This document shows, piece after piece, positions 1 to 9,560 of a DNA stretch of 64,000 bases. The position numbers and the translations under genes were made by a program. Positions within the stretch are counted from its first letter, which is position 1, and the number at the start of each line of letters is the position of its first letter. The notes below the pieces were generated by a model. That model searched no databases and was not told the origin of the DNA. It saw only the letters and a list, made by a program, of their open reading frames with translations. The DNA is from Apis mellifera (Eukaryota > Arthropoda > Insecta > Hymenoptera > Apidae), in NCBI RefSeq assembly GCF_003254395.2, contig NC_037638.1, positions 19,829,207 through 19,893,206 on the forward strand, read 5' to 3'.

Positions 1-55
1 GATATTTTGGCGAGAGAAAGAGCGAGATATAAATTGCATCGAATCGAGTGCATCG

Positions 56-141
56 TTTCATCGCGTGTCTTTACGCACGCCAGTCTGCACACCCGTGACA
101 CACATAGCGTGTGCAGACATGGCGTCGCCCCGCCGATGAAA
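56..141 (+). ncRNA. Imperfect hairpin of pre-microRNA size (candidate only)
   Basis: An 86 nt segment can fold into one long hairpin. The upper arm at 77-92 is fully complementary to 109-125 apart from a single bulged A at 119, giving 16 pairs around a 16 nt loop (93-108). Below it, CG at 74-75 pairs with 126-127. After an internal loop (66-73 against 128-130), the lower arm 56-65 pairs with 131-141 with C133 bulged. About 28 pairs form in total. The size suits an insect pre-microRNA or another structured RNA. Neither arm matches a microRNA family I know, and the strand cannot be told from symmetry. The fold is read directly from the sequence; expression and function are inference. Confidence 0.35.
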
Positions 142-642
142 AGCTTCGTGACGTTGCCCTCGAAGATAGTCGACCGATAGGCGAACGCTTCACCGCCTTC
201 TTCTATCTTCTATCCGGTACAGTAGTTTTTCTACCTTCTTTCTATCTTTCAACCGTGAGAATGCATTAGACGCGTAGATAGATTTTTTTTCTTTTTTTTC
301 TCTTTTTTCTTTCTTTCTCTCTCCTCTTCCTTTCTTTTCACCGTCGATTTTGCATCGATGAACTCTTGGCATTGACTCGACTGCACTTGTTGCCTTCGTA
401 GCTCGTGTGTTTATCGAACGTTAACGGGACGGACGGGTTTAGGTCTTTTTACACCCGTCTGGCGAGTTAAAACGTGAAAAATGAATGGAGAAAAATTCTC
501 GAGGAAACAGAAGGGATTGTGAAGAATTTGACGCGAGTAATAAAGGGTAAAGGGCAAGAGACACCACTGACGAAAATAACAATTTTAATAATTGTTGTAA
601 CTCGACAGGACTTAGTATAAAATATTAGTGACGCGTTTTATA
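142..642. other. Non-coding stretch with a 57 nt polypyrimidine run
   Basis: The segment holds an unbroken pyrimidine run at 283-339, then mixed sequence that becomes AT-rich towards 640. The lysine/arginine-rich frame that can be read through the run on the minus strand is only the tract translated. I see no gene. Confidence 0.6.
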
Positions 643-645
643 TTA

Positions 646-936
646 GTGGATAAAAAATTCGTCTTGTTTTTTCTTTTGTTTTCCGATATCGACAAAAATC
701 GCTGCAATTATTTCCATTTTGCCGTTCAAATAAAAATGTTCCCCGTTATTGAATTATCATTCAGATTCGTAGTGACAGTGACAATTTTAAAACGGACACA
801 TGTGTGTCGACAATTAAGAACAAGTGTTTCGCGAAAATTGTGATTACACGCGATATTATTAATCATAATCGAATTTTTATCATTATACAGAATTCGTAGA
901 AAGAAACAGAATTTATTCTACGAATTTTTTATCCAC
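646..936. mobile_element. AT-rich segment bounded by a perfect 17 bp inverted repeat (MITE-like candidate)
   Basis: The left arm GTGGATAAAAAATTCGT (646-662) is the exact reverse complement of 920-936, and about 257 bp lie between them. The interior is clearly more AT-rich than its flanks and has no coding capacity. An 11 nt word TTAGTGGATAA occurs at 643-653 and again, in the same orientation, at 944-954. The right arm is also part of a second inverted repeat (889-928). Terminal inverted repeats around a short non-coding core are typical of non-autonomous DNA transposons. However, I find no clean target-site duplication next to the arms, so the superfamily cannot be assigned and the true ends may lie elsewhere. 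Confidence 0.35.
889..928. repeat. Inverted repeat with 11 bp arms
   Basis: AATTCGTAGAA at 891-901 is the exact reverse complement of 916-926 with a 14 nt loop. A G.T and an A-T pair extend it to 889-928. Its right arm overlaps the right end of the 646-936 element, so the end of that element is palindromic in itself. Confidence 0.6.
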
Positions 937-954
937 AGTGTAGTTAGTGGATAA

Positions 955-2999
955 TAGTAGGGGATCGCGTTTCGAAAGGGGAATTTTTTTAGACGAATCG
1001 ATAATACGAGCGATAGAGAGATACGGCATCGGTAGGCCGTAACGTAAGCTCATTAGGCCGTTATGAATTTCGTTCGTGTATTATTTTCCAATAACGGGGA
1101 GAATCGAAGCGCACCGCGACGAAACGTGCGGCAGGAATTGAAATTACACGAAGCACGTGTTATTAATACGCCACTGGCATTGCGGGAACAGCGCTGTTTT
1201 GCTCACTGAGTCAGAATTTCTGCTAATTCTACAACAGGGAAAACCACGCCGCAGAACCGAAATTGTAATCACCGGGAAATGCATATTGCCGTTATGGGGG
1301 CATCCGAAGGGACACGGTTCCCGCTGATGCAGCCGTTTTCCACCCGCTGTTTATTGCGATTCCATGGACACGCAATCCGATGCTTATTTTTTCTTTCGGT
1401 TTCAAGGGGCAACACGGTAACACGATTGGCCAATTACATCCCGATTACATCCTGTATTTACCATCGCTGCGTCGTACGTAGCAATTCGTTTCGAGGCTAC
1501 GACGAAAAAACAAAAATTTCCCCCTTCTCCTCCACGGTGCGCGCATGCGTTTTTTATCTCTCGGATCGTTGGCCTCGCGATGCAAAAACCATGCACGATA
1601 TATTTCAATGGTTGCTGGGATAAAACGGACCGGCACGAGTGCCGTTGACGATGATCCGCGTCGCGGTTGAAAAACAAACGTCGTAAATCAAGTCTGGGGA
1701 TGGTGGGTGCGGGAAGTGTTCGGCGCCACGACGTTTCGAAATCGAGATCTCGTCTCGTCATACGAAAATCGTATCCTCTCTTTCCAACTTGTATTCCCTT
1801 TCGAGGAACGAAGACGGTGGGGCGAATAATATTTTGGGGGCGAAATTTGATTGGATTCACGAGGACTACGGGAAAATTGGCGCGATACCACGCCTCGGGA
1901 ATATCTGCACGCGGATACGTTATTAAAAGACACCGCGAATCCGTGGTTCGGTAGTATAACGCCGGTTACCGAGTTCATTACTACATGCCGGCCGAATGCG
2001 CGCATCGAATCGGAATACGAGGTATAACGGGCAGTTAATCCATATTACGGTAACTTTATCTGGCAGCGAGGAATACCGCAACGGACCAATCATAGCACTG
2101 CCCCTCTCCTCCCCCTCGACCGATGAGGATACATTATGATTAGTTTCGTGTATATCGCGTACGCGACCTGGCACGTATAACCTGACCTCGGCTTCTAACC
2201 ACTGGCTAAAATTACTGGGAATCGTGTCAATTGACTGGTAGGCGCGCTTCAGAACGCGTCCACCTACGTACGTAATTCCACCTTGGCGGATCAGAGTGAA
2301 TCCGCGAGGCTCGTGGACCAAAGGGAGGTTGGTTAATCGGGAAATTCTCGAATACGTTGGCCTCTTCCCTCCCCTGGATTAATTTGGATTACGTCTGGTC
2401 GCGGATCGAGCGAGAAAGAATACGAATAGAATGTTAATAACGGCGAACAATTGGCGAGGTGCGCGAGCTCTGGGAATGATTGATTCGATACGGAGGGTCG
2501 CTCCTTTTTTTAAGATTTCCCTTTGAGGATCGTTGGCGTGTACATACCACCCCCGCATTTTTTGTGAACCTCGAGTGTATACTCGACGATAGAATAAGTA
2601 GCATACTGGCATTGCCGAGGGGTTCATAAATCTTTTGTCGAGAAGATCCCCCCCTCGCCGTGCCTCGATCCGGGCAAAGCAAAAGGTCAAAAGCGGCGCG
2701 CGCGGCTGCCGGGAGCGGTTTCTCTTCGTTGGAGTGCGAGTAAAAGTGTCCTCTTATCGCGGGTGTTGACTCGACCCCGCTCGACCGGGGATGAGGAATC
2801 ATCGTAAATACGATTGCCTTCGCGAAACTTGGATCGAGTTCTTTCTCGCATCGTTTCCACCCGTCTCCAATGCGCCTCCCCGTCCACCGATGGATGGACG
2901 ATTAACTCGCCGATTTTATTATCGGCTCGAGACTTGCTCGAGACTTTTTTCATACCATTTCCAAACTTCTCCAAATTTATTCGGACAGACGTGTATCAA
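955..2999. other. Unique non-coding sequence with scattered motifs
   Basis: Mostly complex sequence with few microsatellites. Visible motifs are a perfect palindrome AACAGCGCTGTT (1187-1198), an AP-1/bZIP-like TGAGTCA (1207-1213), and nuclear-receptor-like half sites (TGACCT near 2185). Open frames exist on both strands (for example 1402-1860 and 1923-2321 on the minus strand), but none shows a family motif or a credible splice structure. I see no gene. Confidence 0.5.
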
Positions 3000-4860
3000 T
3001 GTACGTACGTATATTGACTCGTGCTTAAAAAGAGAATTTTTAATATCCCTCTTCGTTTTCTTCTTTATTCTTCGATCGAATTTTTTTTTTCTTTTCTTGT
3101 ATATCGAATGATTGACGAATCGTGCTTAATTAATCGCGTATCCTTAAAATTAAAATATTAAAACGAACGGTGAAGAAATCAAGAAAGCGTGTGGATAACG
3201 TAAGACACGTTGGGAAAATCTCTAACGAGACTCTCTTTCTTCTTATTCTTCTTTCTTTTTCCCCTACGTTGCTTTGAATCATCGTGAAGTAAATGTCGTG
3301 AATTTTCGAGATATGTTCCAGGTCGTTAGATCGATCGATAAGATTAAACATCATCCGCAAAATTCGTCATTGGACGTTAATCGACTCGCCGCGATCCTCC
3401 CGGAATTCGAATACGCTTGTTCCATTCTTTCTCGATTCGAGGACGATTGCACTTCCGCCTCCCTTGCTTCTCTCCCCATCCTGCTCTTTGTTCCTCGATG
3501 TTGGTCGTTCGTGCGTCGCGTGGCCGATCTTTTCCTCCTCGATTCAGTCGCTACAGAAATTGGTTTATCGGCGGACAAAGTATGAATAATTCAAACCGGA
3601 CGATTCACAGTCCAATCAATTTGGGTCCGAAAGCAGCGTGCCACACAACCCGTAGTCTAGGGGAGGGAAGCTTACCCCTAGGACGGGGTGAAACGAAAAG
3701 GGCCATTAGCAGTCCACGGTCTGGTTTAATGCGAGATTCGAATTGGCCGTAATGCGCGTGTGTCGCGTCGAATCCGAGCGAAAACGATCTTAAAAAAAAG
3801 AAAAAAAGAAGAAGAAGAAAAGACAACGAATTTTTATTCGTTATTCGGAGCTGTATAAAATAGAAATAATACGGGGAACGACGTTGATCGATCGTAACAG
3901 GTGTCGCGAGCATTTTTCCGCAACGCAGGCGCGAAAAAAAAAAAAATTTCGAGGAATATCTTTCGGGGAATAATATCTGTGCACACTTTGCCACAGATTA
4001 TTTACTTGGAAACGTTTGTTTCCTTTATACTCCTTTATACACGAAATATTGCTGTAAGCGGGGATTTCACCGGTGGCGTGTTCTCTTCTTCTCTTATGCG
4101 TAATACGGCTGCCATGAAAGTGTAGTTTACGCTGTAAACAACCCTTCTCCATCGCCTGTTTATGGAGTTGATTCTTGTTGGGGAGAGGGAAGAGGGAGAG
4201 GGGATCGGTGGATCGTTGTTTCCGCGGAAAATATCCGCGGTGAGAGAAATTCAATGGGAAAGAATTGCATCATCGTATCCCTCGCCTCCCCCCATCTTCC
4301 CGCGGAAAGGTTTTCCGTAAAGCTTAAGATCGGCCTTAAGAAAGAAGAATCAATTTTCGCAAATCGAATCAGCTCCGGTCTCCACCGATTCCGGTACTCG
4401 ACCGAGGCGTGTTCAATTTTACAGGCCATTAAAAATTTCTTCTCATTAGAAGGGATAATTTACGGGGCATTAGCTCGGACCGTTTAACCCACGAATTAGT
4501 AGGATTTATTTCACCGACGTAACTCAACCCCTGAATATTTAGTTATGCCTTTGACTAATCGTCGAGTTCGTTTTGAATCGAGGGCAAAGGTAAATAGCAC
4601 TTTGCCAAATAGACAGAGCTTGGTATCTAAAGCGACGTGTAATTAATTCACCGACGACGACGAATTAGCGCCGCGATACCACCGCGATACCGAAGGTGAG
4701 ACCTGATCTAGTTAAAGCGAGAGATAACCGGGCATAAGCAGGGAGGGAAGAAAGAAGAGAGAAAGCGAGAGAGGGGGGGAGGGAGAAATAGAAACCATAG
4801 TACCAAGATGAAAAAAGGAGAGGAGGATATAAACGTACGTGACATCGGAGAACAAGTTTC
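3000..4860. other. Non-coding sequence, mixed tracts
   Basis: Contains T-rich and A-rich runs (3079-3095, 3792-3830, 3936-3948), a short inverted repeat CCGCGGA...TCCGCGG at 4222-4240, and a purine-rich run at 4740-4790. The 4330-4660 part is free of simple repeats and carries several TTTA/TTAG words. No coding signal beyond short chance frames. Confidence 0.5.
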
Positions 4861-5563
4861 ATAAACTCAATTACATCGGTTTTTCTCCATTGTTGATTTT
4901 CGCTCGAGATTTTTCCGTGGCGTAATTGGTGAACGATTCGTACGATTCGCGTCGTTCGTCCCTCTTCGTCCTTTTCGCGTGTCCACGCTGCGATATCGCC
5001 GAGGGTTGATACGCTCCTTCAGTTTTTCGCTGTGGATTTACCCAACCCGTCCTTAATCGAATTTCGAATTGAATTCTTAGTTGGCCGGGTTTTCGCGGGG
5101 ATTACGCGATTCTTCGAAATCTGAAATGTCCGCCGATGAAATTACCGTGACGGATAATCCGGTTGGCATCGTTGCCATCCAGTTTAACCGATAGTTTGAA
5201 AGTTGGCGTCAACCTCCCGTCTCTCTGTTTCGCCGTGGATGGAACGCGGACACGGATGGGGCGCGTGTTGTTTGCACGGAACAGGGCGTTGCATACGCAG
5301 CTCGAGTCACGTCAGTTGATTTTCAGATGCCGTCGCCGGTATCAGCGCAGCTTCCGGAACCATGGTGAAACCACCGCGCACGGTATTAGTAGTCTTAGTA
5401 CGTTGTAACTTACGCCAATCCGTTGCAATTTGCGGTTTAATCGAGCGTATCTGCTGGATCAATACGAGTGGCTCCTCGTGTCCTCCTTCCACCTCCTCGC
5501 CCCGTTTCTCTTTCTATTGCGTTTCTAAACTTGGAGCTTCTGTCTACTCGGTTCAACTCCTCC
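4861..5563. other. Non-coding sequence, no recognised feature
   Basis: Complex sequence of balanced composition ending in a pyrimidine-rich approach to the TCC microsatellite. Nothing recognisable is seen on either strand. Confidence 0.5.
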
Positions 5564-5590
5564 CTCCTCCTCCTCCTCCTCCTCCTCCTC
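5564..5590. repeat. (TCC)n microsatellite
   Basis: Nine uninterrupted trinucleotide units. The Leu-, Pro- or Glu-rich peptides readable across it on either strand come from the repeat itself. Confidence 0.95.
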
Positions 5591-5881
5591 GCCATCGCTG
5601 TCCGCCGCCTTCCCTCCTCCTCCCCATTTCTCCTTTTCACTCGGCCCTCTTTTTGCTCTCTCTCTTTCTCTTCGCGAGATCTTTAAAAGCTTTCCATCGT
5701 TTCCTCCTCGGAAAAGTTTATACGCGAAAATTACGATTATCATCGTAATTTCGATCCACCGTCTCGCGATAAATTTTTTTGCTCGAAAAGACTCTAGAAT
5801 CTAGACGAACGAAGGGAATGTAATTTCCTTCTTTCCTCCCTTTTTCCTTTTTTATCCGAATTCAGTCAGAGTTTTGGTCGT

Positions 5882-5884
<3 letters not shown>

Positions 5885-5912
<28 letters not shown>
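5885..5912. repeat. (GTC)9 microsatellite
   Basis: Nine GTC units in tandem in an otherwise T-rich neighbourhood. Confidence 0.95.
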
Positions 5913-6244
5913 GTGGAAAACGCGTTAAAGAGAGCCTTCCCCGGACTCTTCTATTTCCCACCCGACTTTTTCCTCGCGAAAGCGTAGTCGTTTCACCTGC
6001 AAATGTTCGCAGATTACACAAGATCCCCAGGACGACTTTAAACTTAGCCGACCTAGCCCCTCGGCCGTGTGCTCTCGTGCGTTAATTAGGGAATGGAAGC
6101 GCTTTCACGGCAGCCACCGAAACTTACAAGCTCCGACGACGAGTTTTTGGGGAGGGGGAGAAGTTTTAGCGGAATACTTTCATCGCGATCGTTGACCTAT
6201 CGTTTCACGCGTTATTTCGGGCCCATTCCCGATATCATTACATA
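5913..6244. other. Non-coding sequence before the twin hairpins
   Basis: Complex sequence of mixed composition without simple repeats, including a short G-rich patch near 6150-6165. No gene seen. Confidence 0.45.
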
Positions 6245-6273
6245 GGAGAATCATTTTTCCGTCACGATTCTCC
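6245..6273. repeat. 8 bp inverted repeat, first of a pair
   Basis: GGAGAATC (6245-6252) and GATTCTCC (6266-6273) flank a 13 nt loop. A second hairpin follows after 8 nt. Confidence 0.6.
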
Positions 6274-6281
6274 GCCAAGTA

Positions 6282-6302
6282 TTAATGGAACTCTTCCATT
6301 AA
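6282..6302. repeat. 9 bp inverted repeat with CTC loop, second of a pair
   Basis: TTAATGGAA and TTCCATTAA flank a 3 nt loop (6291-6293). This tight perfect hairpin contains TTAAT/ATTAA homeodomain-like cores. Whether it acts as a DNA binding palindrome or as RNA structure is unknown. Confidence 0.6.
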
Positions 6303-8232
6303 GCCGGAAAGCTTGAGCTCGATCTATGGTTTTCATCGTTCAACCTTCGCCAATTTCACGGAAATTTCCACAGGGGACCGCAACCGCGTACCGGGTTAAT
6401 TAATTTGGACAGGATCGAGAATCATTTTTGGATTACCTGGTCGCGTACAGTGTTTGTAATACTAAATCTAGGAGAATTTTTTTTTCGTTGCAGTAAAAGT
6501 AATTACAGCAATTATTTCGTTTTATTTATTTCGACGGTAAACAAATTCGATATCTTGACACTTTATGTCACGCCTATTCCATTCTTTTTAATAATTTTTG
6601 GCGCGTATTATTGGATTTTTCAGAAAAATGTTTGATCATTTGGTTAACGAGGAAAAATAATAATAATAAAAAATCAAAAATATCGGCTTAAAGGCTTGCC
6701 CCAGCGGCGGTCATTGCCGCAGTCGGTGACTCGTATCCAACGAGATCGATCGGTCTCTCGAGTATCCCGCAGGATGCGTCACCACGCCACGTAGTCTGGT
6801 CACACAAGCTAGTGTATACACGATCCTTTCGTTGAAATTATTAATTTGATATACACGTATATATATATTATTAATTTGCATCTCCGTTACCTCCGAAAAT
6901 GATCGATAAACTCTTATAATTATTAACCTCGCGATGATTTTCCAACCAACAGCAAACTCGTCGCCCTCGTTTCCGATCTCTGTCTCCTCTCTCTCCCCTG
7001 TCTAATAATTTCTAAAACACTATTTTGGACTTGGACACGTCCTCGTCCTCGCGCAACTTGCGCAACTTCTTTTCCCCGTGTTTTTCCCCTGCGATGCTTC
7101 TTCCACCCACGCGTCGTGTCACGTAGCCTCGCGTGAAATTGCACCTCTTGGTATATATATAAGTTTTCCACGATTCTCTACGTAATACGAATTTATAGAG
7201 CGGAGAGGCAAGGTTGGCTTTTGTACGGCGATTTACCGAAACGAGGGCGCTGCACGTGCTCGAAAAGAATTAGGGGATATTTGGTAACGAGCGGGTCACC
7301 CCGTTTAAAAATCGTGAGGAGGGGGGCAGATTTCGTATCCCGAGCTTTGTCGAGCTCGTTGACTCGTTCACCTCCTCCAGAGCTAGGATTTCTCGCCCTG
7401 CCCCCCTCCTCCGAGTCACGAATCAGAAGCTTTTCAATCGGTACGACTGGCATTCCGAGAGATCGATCGTTGCTTCTTTCTCTCTTTCTCCCTTCTGTTC
7501 TGTCGCAGGACGATGCGTCAGTCGTGAGATAGCCAAGGGAGGGAACGTGGAGGGACAAATGGAGGGTGTCCGGAGGATACTTGGAGTCGGGAGTACCCGA
7601 AACATTTCTCTCTCTCTCTCCCTCTTTTCTCTCCCTTCCTGCATTTCTCCTCCCTCTCTTTCTCTCTCCCTCGTTCGGTTGCTCTTTCTCTAGGAGCATC
7701 CTCCTAATATCGTGGCTTAAGATGTCCGATACACACGTACCGATCGACCAGTCGTGTGTGCATCCCCACAGGATTGTAATGCCCCGATTCCTGCTAGGAA
7801 AGAGCAGGTATGCGAAAAAAAAAAAGAAGAAGAAAGAAGAAAGAGTGGAGAGGGATGGACGATGCGAAAGATGGAGACAGATATCGAGTTTAGTCGATCG
7901 CGTTTCAAAGGAAACTGGATCGCGTTCGAATGTGGAAATTTGATGTAGCGCTTACAAGGTTTACGTCTCCTTTCAATTGGAATAGCACGGTTTAATCGAA
8001 GAGAAAGTATATTGTTCCAACGATGATTCCGTTGGACGGTGTCCTCTGATATCTATGTATAAGGTGTCTCGCCGCCATTTCACGAGGCAAGTTGGCGGGG
8101 TTAAAAATTCAGACCTCCTTTCGTTTCATTAATTAAGCCAAACTTTGAAGGAGTCGGCTAAAAGTCGACTCGTTTCCTTCTTGGAAGAGTTAGTGAACAC
8201 GTTAAACAGCCGGGCTACGGTCTACCAACCTT
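6303..8232. other. Non-coding sequence with CT-rich and AT-rich runs
   Basis: 6480-6680 is AT-rich. 6690-6800 is complex sequence with a small GCGGC/GCCGC stem. Short (TA)n words lie at 6855-6870 and 7151-7161. 7600-7690 is strongly pyrimidine-rich, and 7815-7850 is a purine run. Frames on both strands over 7193-7699 are tract translations. No gene recognised. Confidence 0.5.
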
Positions 8233-8243
8233 CTATATAAGCG
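8233..8243 (+). promoter_or_regulatory. TATA-like motif CTATATAAGCG
   Basis: A good TATA-box core (TATATAAG), identical over 11 nt to the motif at 16577-16587. A start site would be expected near 8262, just before a purine run. The sequence downstream has no credible coding frame, so promoter function is only a possibility. Confidence 0.2.
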
Positions 8244-8273
8244 CTCCCCGGAAAATTGTAGAGAAGAGATGCC

Positions 8274-8332
8274 GGGAGAGGAGGAAAGAAAGAAAGAAAG
8301 GAAGGAAGGAAGGAAAAAGAAAGAAAAAAAAA
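8274..8332. repeat. 59 nt pure purine tract, partly (GGAA)n
   Basis: An unbroken run of G and A with several GGAA and GAAA units, ending at the CC of 8333-8334. The basic Lys/Glu peptide readable through it is a tract artefact. Confidence 0.9.
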
Positions 8333-8758
8333 ACCGAAACGAACAGCGGTTTCGAGGAAAAATGAGCCGAAAACGAAGTCGGATTGGCCGAGGATCTATT
8401 TGGTTGTCGGATCATTTTGTAGAAGAGAAACGAGCCATATGCTTCGAATGACACGACTACCGGTATTTTTGCCTTGGAGCTGTCGTAAAATCGGGGATGA
8501 AAAATGGGGAAATTCGATTCCTGGCCCAGAAATGTTGAATACTCGAGCAAGGGAAAGAGTCAATTTTTTTTCAATGTTGCTCGCTACACGAGCGACAAAT
8601 GAATGGACAGTTTTCTCATTATCGCGACGCGGTCAAAATTTTGGGTGTAATATCATTGAACCTGGCCGTGTAAATATTTAACCCAGCCTTGAAGAGGACA
8701 GAGGTCTGCGAGAGAAAGAGGAGGGAAGAGGGAGAAAACGAGAACGACAGTCGGAGAA

Positions 8759-8761
<3 letters not shown>
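8333..8761. other. Non-coding sequence between purine tracts
   Basis: Complex sequence up to about 8690, then purine-rich DNA leading into the GA microsatellite. No gene or RNA feature recognised. Confidence 0.5.

Positions 8762-8845
<84 letters not shown>
8762..8845. repeat. (GA)42 microsatellite
   Basis: Eighty-four uninterrupted bases of GA, the longest perfect simple repeat in the window. It lies directly upstream of the promoter-like island at 8846-9150. Arrays of GA are bound by GAGA-type factors in insects, but none is shown to act here. The Leu-Ser repeat peptide readable on the minus strand is an artefact. Confidence 0.97.
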
Positions 8846-8848
<3 letters not shown>

Positions 8849-9150
8849 ATTGGTGACTGCATATATCCCTTGTGGTGGTCGAGTGCGCTCGCTGTTTCAG
8901 TGGTAGTCGTGTGGGTGAGGGGGTGGTGACCACGTGACCGCCTACGGGCGCCATGTTAGGTACGAGGAGTGCCGGTCTCGCACGAAGTCGCACGAAGTTG
9001 GAGTCGCCATGTGGTCCTCGTGGGTTCAGCCGATCAATACCTTGCCGGCTGCTGGCACAGCCAAGAGAGTACGAAGTTATGCACGCGCAACGATGATGAT
9101 GCCACCGACCAAGACGACGGCTTCGACATTTCGGGGGGTCACTGTTCTTT
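8846..9150. promoter_or_regulatory. Promoter-like island with E-box and YY1/Pho-like motifs
   Basis: This is complex sequence between the GA microsatellite and a pyrimidine-rich stretch. It holds a CACGTG E-box (8931-8936) inside GGTGACCACGTGACC, a GCGCCATGTT word (8948-8957), a second GTCGCCATGTGG word (9003-9014), and a perfect 10 bp tandem duplication TCGCACGAAG (8978-8997). GCCAT-type motifs near start codons are typical of YY1/Pho-related promoter sites. On the plus strand the ATG at 9009 opens a short frame. On the minus strand an ATG within the first GCCAT word is also open. Neither peptide is recognised. A 5' untranslated or first-exon region is a reasonable guess; direction is undecided. 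Confidence 0.3.
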
Positions 9151-9360
9151 CTTGTCCCCCTCCTCCTCTTTATTTCCTTTACTCTTTATTTCGTTCGTCT
9201 TTTTTCTTCTCTTTGTCACTCATCGAGAATTGCAATTATTTTTTGTGAATCCAGTTAATGATCGAATTTAATAAACGCGGAAGGAGAACGGTTTTTAGGA
9301 CGAAAGGAAGAAAAGAAAGGAAAGGAAGAAAAAAAACTTTCGTGCGATTTTCGTTTGCGC
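9151..9360. other. Pyrimidine-rich then purine-rich spacer
   Basis: A C/T-rich stretch (9150-9220) is followed by an AATAAA word near 9269 and a purine run (9300-9337). AATAAA is too common here to count as a polyadenylation signal by itself. Confidence 0.4.
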
Positions 9361-9560
9361 CTCGGTAGGTAGAAACTTATGCGATTGTCTTTGACCATCT
9401 TAGCTTAAGTGGAGTTGAGAATAACACGACTAAGACTGTTGTCCGACTTTGGCTTGTTGAGAATTTATCAGCCGTGCTCAATCCTTCGAGAAAACTACTT
9501 GAACAGATACCTCAAGTAGGTAAACTTGGTCCTAAACCATCACGAGAATTAAATTCGCGA
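9361..9560. other. Complex low-repeat island with short hairpin
   Basis: This 200 bp stretch lacks the tracts and CG-rich words of its surroundings. It holds GTTGAGAAT twice in direct orientation (9414-9422 and 9456-9464) and an 8 bp inverted repeat CTACTTGA (9495-9502) / TCAAGTAG (9512-9519) with a 9 nt loop. The texture suggests a constrained element or an unspliced exon of a non-coding transcript. No match is recognised. Confidence 0.3.

Noticed and set aside
8619..8993. Minus-strand Leu-Ser repeat protein
   Set aside because: It is a translation of the (GA)42 microsatellite.
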